Shown one piece after another: positions 1 through 6,732 of a stretch of DNA of 9,141 nucleotides. The position numbers and the translations under genes were made by a program. Under the pieces are notes generated by a model that was given only the letters and a program-made list of their open reading frames with translations, was not told the origin of the DNA and searched no databases. Location: assembly GCA_018660405.1 (NCBI GenBank), contig JABJKL010000001.1, positions 1 through 9,141 of the forward strand. Reading direction: 5' to 3'. The DNA comes from Pseudomonadota bacterium (GTDB lineage Bacteria > Pseudomonadota > Gammaproteobacteria > Arenicellales > Arenicellaceae). The first letter of the stretch is position 1. Each line of letters opens with the position of its first letter.

Positions 1-2
1 AT

Positions 3-470
3 AATTATGAACTGAGTTGCAATCAGGGAATGCCCGATACAATGTTTGATCGAGTCGCACCGATGGAAGTAATCGATCAGGGTGATCGCATTCTGATTCA
101 TCTTCAAGAATATGACGTCGAGCGATTGATCTACATGAGTGCGGAGCATGAGCAGATGGATGCGAGGTTGTCGCCACTGGGTTATTCAAAGGGGCATTGG
201 GAAGGCGACACACTGGTTGTAAATACGACCCGTGTGAGTTGGGATTACTACGATGAGGTTGGCATTCCCCAGTCTGAGCAAGTGAGCTTTAATGAGCGAT
301 TCTCAGTTTCCGACGATGGAAATATGCTGAATTATTTGATCACGATCAACGATCCGGTTGTGTTTAGCGAGCCTTATGTGCGCAAATCGTCCCGAAAGTG
401 GGAACCCGGTCGTGAAGTTGAAGACTACAATTGCACGCCGCAGTGGGAAGGGGCAGAAAGTGGCCTATAG
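3..470 (+). CDS. Conserved protein of unknown function, 5'-truncated (C-terminal about 155 residues)
   Basis: The reading frame is open from the first complete codon at position 3, so the real start lies left of the window; the ATG at 30 is internal. The visible part begins just before a Cys-x-x-Gly-Met-Pro segment. It continues with a Gly-Asp segment followed by beta-strand-like residues, a Gly-Tyr-Ser-x-Gly-x-Trp-Glu-Gly-Asp-Thr-Leu-Val-Val core, an Asn-Asp-Pro segment, and a tail with Glu-x-Tyr-x-Cys. From memory this order matches a family of exported proteins usually annotated as hypothetical, in which Gly-His-Trp-Glu-Gly-Asp-Thr-Leu-Val-Val is the most conserved stretch. I know of no established function. 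The two visible cysteines flanking the domain could form a disulfide in the periplasm (inference). It converges on the dehydrogenase gene, with 49 bases between the two stop codons and no convincing terminator. Confidence 0.8.
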   Translation, partial: NYELSCNQGMPDTMFDRVAPMEVIDQGDRILIHLQEYDVERLIYMSAEHEQMDARLSPLGYSKGHWEGDTLVVNTTRVSWDYYDEVGIPQSEQVSFNERFSVSDDGNMLNYLITINDPVVFSEPYVRKSSRKWEPGREVEDYNCTPQWEGAESGL

Positions 471-519
471 AAGGTAAAACAGCTTCCACCATCTCTTGGG
501 TATAAACACGCTTACGGGT

Positions 520-2589
520 TTACTCCATAAGAATATCTATTACATAGGCGCTAACATCACGAATCTGCTGTGTGGTCAGAATCTGCTCAAATTTGGGCAT
601 CGTGGTTCCCCCGCGCTGTACAACTGTTGCAATATCTGTAGCGCTAATATCGGATGCAAGCGCAGGGGCGGTTTGGCCACCATCGGCGTTCTGACCATGG
701 CAGAACTGACAGGTAGACTCGTACACAATACGTCCGGCCTCGATGCTGGGCGGTAATTCCCCTGAGTGATCAGGTTCAGCAACAGTGATTATCGAGTCTG
801 CTGGATCACTCTCATCAACGGTGCCGTTTAATCCAAATAACCATAGATTATCGCCACGCGGGCTGGCGGCAAAAACGTTACCTGCGGCGTATGCAACTAC
901 ATAGTCTTCGCCATTATGTTCGAACAAGCTGACGGTAGAATTCATGCCTGCGCCCGTTTGAAACTCCCATAAAAGGTTTCCGTTCTCGGTGTCCATGGCG
1001 GTCAGGCGGCCATCGTTACGCCCAACGAAGAGCAAGTTGCCCGCAGTATTGATCGATCCGCTGTAACAACGATCCGGCCAGGCTTGTTGCCAGATCAATC
1101 GATTGGTATGCATATCCAAGGCAGCAAAAATACCCGACGGCGGCAAAGGGGTGTGTCCAAAAGGTCCTCCCGTATAAAAATCTCCTGCATTTTCCGGCTC
1201 CGGCATTCCTTCGCCCAATTCATCCGCGGTAAATGCTCCATCCCGGTCAGTCACGCAAACATACAAGGCGCCACTACGAGGATCATACGAACTGGGTGGC
1301 CAGTTGGTTGCGCCAGCCGGTCCAGGTGCGACCAAAATGCTTTCGGTCCAGAACGGCGTGTAAACCCGACCATTGTTGACGAGTTGAAACCCTTGCGGCG
1401 GAATCGATACTTCCTGCGGTGCGAGAGCATCGCCGACCGGAATGGGTTGGGTCAACGCCGTTAACTGGCGCGACTCCTGGGGGACTTCGGTTTCTACGAT
1501 ATCGAGCAACGGTTCGCCAGTTTCACGATCAAGAATATAGGCCCAAGCGTTTTTATTGGTACTTACAACCGCTTTTCTCATTTGACCGTCAATCTCCATA
1601 TCAAATAAAACAACCGGAGTTGCCGAATCGTAATCCCAGAGATCGTGGTGAACCTGCTGGAAATGCCAGCGATACTCGCCAGTCATCACGTCAAGCGCCA
1701 ATACCGATGCTGTAAACAGATTGTTGCCGGGGCGCACAGACCCATTAAAATCTGGCCCGGGGTTGCCGGTTGAAAAATAAATCATGCCAAGTTCGGGATC
1801 AATGGCCGGTGTTTGCCATACCGTCCCGCCTCCAAATTTCCATACCTCGTTTTCTTGCGACCAGGTGTCGTGCCCGAATTCACCGGGTCCGGGAATGGTA
1901 TAGAAGGTCCAAACCAGCGATCCGTCAGAAACATCGTATGCTTTTACCCGGCCGCGCGTGGCAAACTCTGCTCCGGCAAAACCTGTAATCACCAGTCCGT
2001 TGTAGTACAACGGGGCGCTGGTAATGGAATATCCATCTTGCCAGCGCTCGGCTTGCGTAGCCCATATCACTTCGCCACTGGTTTGGTCCAGAGCAAGCAG
2101 TTTTCCATCCAGTTGGCCGACGAATATTTTCCCGTCACCCATTCCGACACCACGGCTGGTCCAGCCGCAGCACACCGTGTTGATTTCCGATTCCAGATTA
2201 GCTTCGTATTTCCACAGGTGTTCACCTGTTTCTACGCTCACTGCAAAGACATCATTTGCGCCAGTGACGACATAGATAACACCTTCGTAAACGATCGGTT
2301 GGGCCTCTCCGGAATACTTCTGTTCCAACCCTGAACCGAGATTGATATGCCACACACCCTTTAATTCCGAGACATTATCGCGATTGATGCGATCTCGCGG
2401 TGAATAACGCTGGTTGTAGAGATTGCCGCCATTGGTCAACCAGTTCGAATCTGGGTGCGCCATCAAGGTGTTACTATCAAAAGCGGGTGAAACGCCAGTC
2501 TCTTGTGATTGTGCCGTCGCGGGGCCAATTAGTGGCACGACCAATACAAGTGCAGTGAAAACGTTTCTCAATTTGTAATTATTAAACAT
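520..2589 (-). CDS. PQQ-dependent alcohol dehydrogenase with fused cytochrome c (quinohemoprotein, type II)
   Basis: This 689-residue periplasmic enzyme should oxidise a primary alcohol or aldehyde and pass electrons through its own heme. Residues 1-26 form a signal peptide (cleavage likely after Ala-Thr-Ala). An eight-bladed PQQ propeller fills about 40-590, with the adjacent Cys140-Cys141 pair that stacks on PQQ, metal ligands Glu208 (GAEF) and Asn276 (STGNP), and catalytic Asp319 in LWDYDSA. Asp321 follows, giving the Asp-x-Asp signature associated with lanthanide enzymes. Lys346 matches the PQQ-contacting lysine. The C-terminal cytochrome domain has CQFCH at 627-631 and a likely axial Met664 (TTMPKF). 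Its size fits known quinohemoprotein alcohol dehydrogenases. The start is supported by AGGGG six bases upstream. It is transcribed divergently from the lipoprotein/TRAP operon. The family is certain; the substrate is unknown. Confidence 0.95.
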   Translation of the reverse strand: MFNNYKLRNVFTALVLVVPLIGPATAQSQETGVSPAFDSNTLMAHPDSNWLTNGGNLYNQRYSPRDRINRDNVSELKGVWHINLGSGLEQKYSGEAQPIVYEGVIYVVTGANDVFAVSVETGEHLWKYEANLESEINTVCCGWTSRGVGMGDGKIFVGQLDGKLLALDQTSGEVIWATQAERWQDGYSITSAPLYYNGLVITGFAGAEFATRGRVKAYDVSDGSLVWTFYTIPGPGEFGHDTWSQENEVWKFGGGTVWQTPAIDPELGMIYFSTGNPGPDFNGSVRPGNNLFTASVLALDVMTGEYRWHFQQVHHDLWDYDSATPVVLFDMEIDGQMRKAVVSTNKNAWAYILDRETGEPLLDIVETEVPQESRQLTALTQPIPVGDALAPQEVSIPPQGFQLVNNGRVYTPFWTESILVAPGPAGATNWPPSSYDPRSGALYVCVTDRDGAFTADELGEGMPEPENAGDFYTGGPFGHTPLPPSGIFAALDMHTNRLIWQQAWPDRCYSGSINTAGNLLFVGRNDGRLTAMDTENGNLLWEFQTGAGMNSTVSLFEHNGEDYVVAYAAGNVFAASPRGDNLWLFGLNGTVDESDPADSIITVAEPDHSGELPPSIEAGRIVYESTCQFCHGQNADGGQTAPALASDISATDIATVVQRGGTTMPKFEQILTTQQIRDVSAYVIDILME

Positions 2590-2654
2590 CTTTTTCCCCT
2601 GGCTTTTAATGCAACGGTGATTACCCTGTATTTTGATTTTTCAGTGTGGGTGGG

Positions 2655-2683
2655 GCTATAGTTAAACTTTAATATTTACTCAA
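2655..2683 (-). promoter_or_regulatory. Candidate sigma70 promoter for the PQQ dehydrogenase
   Basis: On the minus strand, TTGAGT (2683-2678) and TATAGC (2660-2655) are separated by exactly 17 bases. Each hexamer matches the consensus at four of six positions, including the most conserved ones. The implied transcript would start near 2648 and have a leader of about 60 bases. This is a match by eye, without experimental support. Confidence 0.45.
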
Positions 2684-2703
2684 GGCAAGTAGTAGTATTC
2701 GTC

Positions 2704-2729
2704 CATTGGGGATCCGGAATGCTCATTGG
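2704..2729. repeat. CATTGG direct repeat with 20-base period
   Basis: CATTGG occurs at 2704-2709 and again at 2724-2729, exactly 20 bases apart, which is close to two DNA turns. The pair lies just upstream of the candidate minus-strand -35 element, where activators often bind. Six-base matches can arise by chance, so this is only a possible operator. Confidence 0.25.
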
Positions 2730-2790
2730 TTTTTTGTAGGCAGATAGGGCTCGACCCAAAGCGGCCGGTGAGGTAGAGTTTTTTCAATGC

Positions 2791-2818
2791 TTACCTTCGC
2801 TTATTAAGCGCATATTAT
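2791..2818 (+). promoter_or_regulatory. Weak candidate promoter for the operon, overlapping a 13-base palindrome
   Basis: TATTAT at 2813-2818 is one base from the -10 consensus, but the -35 candidate TTACCT (2791-2796, 16-base spacer) is poor. The spacer holds a perfect odd palindrome, CGCTTA-T-TAAGCG (2798-2810), placed where a repressor or activator could contact the promoter. If this promoter is real, transcription starts near 2825, immediately before the inverted repeat at 2830. A weak -35 is consistent with activator dependence. Confidence 0.3.
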
Positions 2819-2829
2819 GTTAGTGCGTG

Positions 2830-2927
2830 TAACTCAGTTTGGAGCAAGAGCAATGCAGAACGTTAAAATACTCAGAGATCGGATAGTTTTCATTTATCCG
2901 TGCGCAATGATGAGCTCAACTGAGTTA
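2830..2927 (+). other. Long-range inverted repeat in the operon leader (possible RNA switch or attenuator)
   Basis: TAACTCAGTT (2830-2839) and AACTGAGTTA (2918-2927) are perfect reverse complements. After a two-base bulge, GAGC (2842-2845) also pairs with GCTC (2914-2917), giving about 14 base pairs closing a loop of 68 bases. Inside the loop, CGGATA (2880-2885) and TATCCG (2895-2900) form a second stem with a nine-base loop. The left arm contains most of the GGAG ribosome binding site of the small reading frame at 2853. It matches no riboswitch class I can recognise. Confidence 0.4.
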
Positions 2928-2930
2928 TAA
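2853..2930 (+). CDS. Possible 25-residue leader peptide
   Basis: An ATG at 2853 opens a 25-codon frame ending in TAA at 2928-2930. GGAG at 2841-2844 lies eight bases upstream, which is ideal spacing. The peptide has a basic start (VKILRDR), a hydrophobic middle (IVFIYP) and no run of a single amino acid, so it does not look like a classic amino-acid attenuator. Its coding span nearly fills the loop of the inverted repeat, with the last codons inside the right arm, so ribosomes translating it would disrupt the stem. A frame this short can occur by chance; the ribosome binding site and placement are the only support. Confidence 0.3.
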   Translation: MQNVKILRDRIVFIYPCAMMSSTEL

Positions 2931-2942
2931 ATGTAATTCTGT

Positions 2943-2960
2943 TTCGTTGGTTCGAACGAA
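2943..2960 (+). other. Short hairpin or palindromic operator before the lipoprotein gene
   Basis: TTCGTT (2943-2948) and AACGAA (2955-2960) are perfect reverse complements around a six-base loop. The overlapping GTTCGAAC (2950-2957) is itself an eight-base palindrome. It lies 43 bases before the lipoprotein start. It could be a protein-binding site or a small leader hairpin; no T-tract follows, so it is not a terminator. Confidence 0.25.
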
Positions 2961-3003
2961 TACAATGAACGTTGCGCCCATAACAATCTACAGGGGGAAC
3001 ATA

Positions 3004-4521
3004 ATGATAAATACCAAAAGCACTTTAGTCTTCGCTTTAATGATTAGTTTTTTAAGTCTGCTGGCTTGTTCTGACTCGAATACAGAGGCCACCGCACCTG
3101 AAGCAGGCGCCATGCCTGCTACGGAATCTTCTGGGCCTTATTCGAACAATACACTGGATCTATTGATGCAACGTTCTGCTTCGAGAGTGCCGGAAGGCGC
3201 CACTGCCCCGGGTTTTGCGGTTGATCCTAACTGGCCCAAACCCCTACCGAATAACTGGCTTATCGGGCAGGTTGGCGGTCTTACCGTCGATTCTCACGAT
3301 AACATTTGGGTTTACCACCGACCAAGGTCGCTGGACGCAAGTTCTGTTCGTGGTCTTGGCGTAGCAGGTACCGACGCCGACGGTAATCCTGTAGATGGGT
3401 TGGGTAATTCAAGAGTTTTGGCAGACCAGATTGCGGGTTGCTGCACGGTCGCGCCTTCGGTGCTTAAATTTGACCGCGATGGTAATTTGCTAGACGCCTG
3501 GGGCGGGCCGCAGGACCCCGGATTTCTGGAAAATAATTGTCGCGAGGAAGATGGTTGTTTTTGGCCGGGGCGCGAGCATGGTATCTATGTTGACCATAAT
3601 GACTTTATTTATATCTCCGGCAATGGAACCAATTTTACCGGCCAGTTTCCGTGGGCAGCGACCTATGGCGATGATTCGCATATCCTTAAATTCACCGCAG
3701 ACGGTGAGTTTATCTACCAGATCGGCCATGCTGGAATGGAAGGGCCGGACAGCGAAAATATAAACGGCGGCCCGAATGGCACGCCGCAACCTTATCTGGT
3801 TGCCGACATGAGTGTAGACCCTGAAACCAACCGGATGTACGTCGCAGACGGTTATGGTAATCGCCGTGTTCTAATTGTTGATGCCGAGAACGGCCAATAC
3901 ATTGGTCATTTTGGAGCGTATGGACAGAATCCGGTGGACGACCCGGAAGGGACTGATATAGACCCCTATAACGCGGGCCCCTGGATCGCAGATTATCAGG
4001 CAGGTAATATGAAACCTATGTTTTACCGCAGTCCATTGCATTGTGCCGAGATAAGCCAAGATGGGCTACTTTATGCCTGTGATCGCAGCAATAATCGCAT
4101 TCAGGTCTTTGAAGCGAGCGAAGTGGGTAACGGGGAGTGCGCTAATCCTAATGCCGAACCCGGGGTCTGCGGTTTTGTCAAAGATATTCCCATTGCGCCT
4201 TATACCGCGAGCGGTACGGCTGTAACTGCCGCATTTTCAACAGACTCTGATCAGAGTTGCCTGTATGTAGGAGATCTTGCGAATGGGGTTTTCTACGTTG
4301 TGAACCGCGAAAACGGTACCGAGCTGGACCGCATTGGCAGGCGTGGCAGACAAGTAGGGGAATTTCACTGGATTCACATTTTGGGCGTTGATTCCGATGG
4401 TAATGTCTATACCGGCGAAGTCGATAATGGGCCTCGAATTCAGAAGTTCGCTCGTTATGGGTCTGCGTCATGTGGCGGTATGGGCTATGAGGACATTGGC
4501 TCCTATGAGCGAAATCGATAA
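3004..4521 (+). CDS. NHL-like beta-propeller lipoprotein
   Basis: This 505-residue protein is probably anchored in the outer membrane facing the periplasm. Residues 1-21 are a lipoprotein signal with lipobox LLAC and lipidated Cys22; Ser23 favours outer-membrane sorting. A low-complexity linker (about 23-65) leads into a propeller with NHL-type strand motifs, for example GGLTVDSHDNIWVY (91-104), VLKFDRDGNLLDAWG, MYVADGYGNRRVLIVD (278-293) and YACDRSNNRIQVF (357-369). Numerous cysteines, including adjacent Cys146-Cys147, suggest disulfides. Similar propellers occur in peptidyl-hydroxyglycine lyases, but I cannot see a case for that activity. The start at 3004 is chosen over an in-frame upstream GTG (2947) because GGGGG precedes it at 2993-2997 and it alone places the signal at the N-terminus. 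It is first in a five-gene operon. The role is unknown: binding, sensing or an enzyme partner are all possible. Confidence 0.85.
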   Translation: MINTKSTLVFALMISFLSLLACSDSNTEATAPEAGAMPATESSGPYSNNTLDLLMQRSASRVPEGATAPGFAVDPNWPKPLPNNWLIGQVGGLTVDSHDNIWVYHRPRSLDASSVRGLGVAGTDADGNPVDGLGNSRVLADQIAGCCTVAPSVLKFDRDGNLLDAWGGPQDPGFLENNCREEDGCFWPGREHGIYVDHNDFIYISGNGTNFTGQFPWAATYGDDSHILKFTADGEFIYQIGHAGMEGPDSENINGGPNGTPQPYLVADMSVDPETNRMYVADGYGNRRVLIVDAENGQYIGHFGAYGQNPVDDPEGTDIDPYNAGPWIADYQAGNMKPMFYRSPLHCAEISQDGLLYACDRSNNRIQVFEASEVGNGECANPNAEPGVCGFVKDIPIAPYTASGTAVTAAFSTDSDQSCLYVGDLANGVFYVVNRENGTELDRIGRRGRQVGEFHWIHILGVDSDGNVYTGEVDNGPRIQKFARYGSASCGGMGYEDIGSYERNR

Positions 4522-4559
4522 TCATTTTACCTAATCAAATTAAAGCAAATGAGGAAGAT

Positions 4560-5105
4560 ATGAAAATAGCGTTAATGTTTGTAACGGTCGCAGCCTTTAT
4601 CGGAGCGACAAATCCCGGGTTTGCTCAAGACGACGCAAACCTGCCAGTGCCCAACGTTGGAGTGGAACTTGAGGTTCCCGGGGCAGTCGGGATGCCGAAT
4701 CCAGATCTAAACTACAAAGTTGTGTTCGATATCGTTGCGGCGGCTTCGCAAGCAGATGAAGTCAATCCAGGTTTGATTGGCGTGGGACAGTTCCTGAACA
4801 CGCTCGCTAAGCAAGGCGTGCCAGCCGAGCATCGGCAAATAGCAATTGTGCTGCATCGGGATGCTACTGAAGTCATTCTAAACAACGAGGCTCACCAGGC
4901 ACGCAATGATGGTCATGATAATCCTAATTTGAAGCTTCTTCAGGACCTGAAAAAAGCTGGCGTGGATATTCGGCAGTGCGGGCAAGCGGTGGTTATCAAG
5001 AAAATTGATCCATCAAACATTGTTCCCGAAGTGCAACTGGATTACTGGGCGTTAACCACCTTGCTGGAATTTCAGCTTGACGGTTATGTAAAAGTGGGCG
5101 GTTAA
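4560..5105 (+). CDS. Exported DsrE-family protein
   Basis: This 181-residue protein has a signal peptide (about 1-22, cleavage after GFA). An extended proline- and valine-rich segment precedes a DsrE/DsrF-like alpha/beta domain (about 50-180). Family features are the opening strand YKVVFDIV, the strand IAIVLHRDA, LLQDLKKAGVDIRQCGQA with conserved Cys140, and a closing helix with FQLDGYVKV. Family members handle sulfur on this cysteine in some pathways, but periplasmic single-domain members near carbon-metabolism genes have no settled function. GAGGA at 4551-4555 precedes the ATG. It sits 38 bases after the lipoprotein gene and 27 before dctP, so co-transcription is likely. No DsrF or DsrH partner is present, which argues against a standard sulfur-relay complex. 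Confidence 0.8.
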   Translation: MKIALMFVTVAAFIGATNPGFAQDDANLPVPNVGVELEVPGAVGMPNPDLNYKVVFDIVAAASQADEVNPGLIGVGQFLNTLAKQGVPAEHRQIAIVLHRDATEVILNNEAHQARNDGHDNPNLKLLQDLKKAGVDIRQCGQAVVIKKIDPSNIVPEVQLDYWALTTLLEFQLDGYVKVGG

Positions 5106-5132
5106 CCCTAAATTGAAGGAGCACTAGATAAT

Positions 5133-6137
5133 ATGAGCCGCTACTCCAAAACTTTAGGTTTATTGGGCATTTTGTCGTTGGGCCTGCTCGGTGCCTGCAG
5201 TGATCAAGCGACAGAAAGGCAATACGTCATTAAGTTTAGTCACGTAGTAGCCGCGAACACGCCCAAAGGCCTGGCCGCAGAATTATTCAAAGAGCTAGTG
5301 GAACAACGCCTAAATGGAAGAGTCGTTACGGAAATTTATCCGTCGGGCCAATTAATGAGCGATGACGATTCATTGGAGGCTTTGGCGTTCAATGAAATTC
5401 AAATGACCGCAGTGTCATTGTCTAAATACAATCGCTTTACTAAAAAGTTGCAGATCTTTGATTTGCCCTTTCTGTTCAATGATATGGAAGCTGTTGGGCG
5501 TTTTGTAAATACACCTGAAGGTCAAAACTTGCTAACAGTGCTGGAAGACAAGGGGCTTATGGGCTTGGGATTTTGGCCCAATGGGCTTAAACAACTGAGT
5601 GCAAATAGCCCTTTGCTAGTACCACCCGACGCCAAAGGCGTTAAATTTCGCATTCAGGAATCCGATGTGTTGGAAGCTCAATTCCTGGCTTTGGATTCTA
5701 ATCCACAAAAATTGGCCTTTGGTGAGGTCTATCAGGCGCTTCAAGTCGGCACTATCGATGGGCAGGACAACACCTGGTCGAACATTTATAACGAAAGATT
5801 TTACGAGGTTCAGGAATACATCACCGAAACCAATCATAACTTGCTGGCTTACATCTGGATGGTAAATACCGAGTTTTGGCATGGGCTGCCCCCAGAGATA
5901 CAAAGTGAACTGCGCCTGATCGTGGATGAGGTGAATGCTGCGATAATGACAATGGCGGTCGAATTAAATGCCGGTGATCGAGCAAAAATTCTTCAAGACC
6001 ACCCTGATAAAATTATTAGTCTTACTCCCGAACAGTTAGAACAATGGCGTGTCGCAATGCGGCCAGTGTGGGATCGGTTCCGCGAAGAGATTGGTGAAGA
6101 AGTGGTTCAGGCGGCGTTGGACTCGAATAAACCTTAA
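5133..6137 (+). CDS. dctP: TRAP transporter substrate-binding protein DctP, lipoprotein form
   Basis: This 334-residue solute receptor captures a substrate, usually a carboxylate, in the periplasm and delivers it to DctQM. The mature fold starts near YVIKFSHVVA (31-40). Family landmarks are the KFRIQES segment with Arg173, the conserved arginine that clamps the substrate carboxylate, and FGEVYQALQVGTIDGQDN (196-213), the typical linker motif. Residues 1-21 end in the lipobox LLGAC, with lipidated Cys22, so the receptor appears tethered rather than free, which is less common in Gram-negative bacteria. AAGGAG (5116-5121) lies 11 bases upstream of the ATG, a slightly long spacing. The identity is clear, but the ligand cannot be deduced from sequence alone. 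Confidence 0.93.
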   Translation: MSRYSKTLGLLGILSLGLLGACSDQATERQYVIKFSHVVAANTPKGLAAELFKELVEQRLNGRVVTEIYPSGQLMSDDDSLEALAFNEIQMTAVSLSKYNRFTKKLQIFDLPFLFNDMEAVGRFVNTPEGQNLLTVLEDKGLMGLGFWPNGLKQLSANSPLLVPPDAKGVKFRIQESDVLEAQFLALDSNPQKLAFGEVYQALQVGTIDGQDNTWSNIYNERFYEVQEYITETNHNLLAYIWMVNTEFWHGLPPEIQSELRLIVDEVNAAIMTMAVELNAGDRAKILQDHPDKIISLTPEQLEQWRVAMRPVWDRFREEIGEEVVQAALDSNKP

Positions 6138-6174
6138 GCACTAGCCCCATAAGCCAATACACAGGAGAGTGATT

Positions 6175-6732
6175 TTGTCACGCTGGAATAAAATAGAAGA
6201 AATTCTTATAGGCAGCCTGTTGGCCATAATGGTCATCATTACCTGCCTGCAAGTCGTTTTGCGTTACGTGTTTGATAGCGGCATCGTATGGGGGCTGGAA
6301 GCGACTTCTTACGCGTTTTTATGGATGGTGTTATTAGGGCTTTCTTATGGCGTTCGCACAAATTCTCATATTGCCGTTGATTTGATCTTGAATTGGCTGC
6401 CAAGCCGATCGCGTCGTTTGCTTTTATTGCTATCCGTTTCGCTTGGCTTGATTTACACGCTAAGCATGTTGTACGGCACGTATGTTTATATTGAAAGATT
6501 GCATTTTCTGGAAATATACGCGCAGAACATTTCGGTGCCCAAATGGATGTTGTCCGCGGCCCTGCCGGTTGGATTCTTGTTGTTATTGTTGCGGCTGCTG
6601 GAATTAGCCATACAGATTTATTCAGGTGAAAAAGACTCCCTGGGCGTCAGTAACGAAAGGGTTTCATTGACTGGAGCTGAAGAGACTGGTGATAAAGAGA
6701 CCGGGGCTGACAAGGCTGGAGCTAGAGAGTGA
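6175..6732 (+). CDS. dctQ: TRAP transporter small membrane subunit DctQ, TTG start
   Basis: This 185-residue inner-membrane subunit has four predicted helices (about 11-30, 43-62, 83-102, 123-147) and the family pattern LQVVLRYVF followed by a Trp-x-x-Glu (WGLE) and a loop with RTNSHIAVD. It bridges the receptor and the DctM channel. I choose the TTG at 6175 because AGGAG (6163-6167) is seven bases upstream; the in-frame GTG at 6169 would leave only one base and overlap the binding site region. The tail after residue 150 is hydrophilic and repetitive, rich in Glu, Thr, Gly and Lys, and is not typical of the family core. The gene overlaps dctM by four bases. Confidence 0.9.
   Translation: MSRWNKIEEILIGSLLAIMVIITCLQVVLRYVFDSGIVWGLEATSYAFLWMVLLGLSYGVRTNSHIAVDLILNWLPSRSRRLLLLLSVSLGLIYTLSMLYGTYVYIERLHFLEIYAQNISVPKWMLSAALPVGFLLLLLRLLELAIQIYSGEKDSLGVSNERVSLTGAEETGDKETGADKAGARE

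Larger units (their letters stand above)
2590..3003. promoter_or_regulatory. Divergent intergenic regulatory region
   Basis: This 414-base region separates the dehydrogenase from the lipoprotein/TRAP operon and contains no long gene. It holds a candidate minus-strand promoter (2655-2683), a CATTGG direct repeat (2704-2729), a 13-base palindrome (2798-2810), a weak plus-strand promoter (about 2791-2818), a 10-bp inverted repeat (2830-2927) around a small reading frame, and a short hairpin (2943-2960). The plus-strand leader would be about 180 bases, long enough to carry post-transcriptional control. A shared region between the two transcripts suggests co-regulation, which is inference. Confidence 0.7.

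Noticed and set aside
503..522. Hairpin between the convergent first gene and the dehydrogenase as a terminator
   Set aside because: The stem is only five pairs plus two after a mismatch, overlaps the dehydrogenase stop codon, and has no T-tract on either strand.
1813..2334. 173-codon plus-strand frame opposite the PQQ dehydrogenase
   Set aside because: It is antisense to a fully convincing gene, and its translation shows no recognisable domain and has shadow-like composition.
2947..3003. Upstream in-frame GTG start for the propeller lipoprotein
   Set aside because: It has no ribosome binding site and would put 19 residues before the lipoprotein signal; the ATG at 3004 has GGGGG at good spacing.
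6169..6171. GTG start for DctQ
   Set aside because: It is only one base after the AGGAG site; the TTG at 6175 has ideal seven-base spacing.
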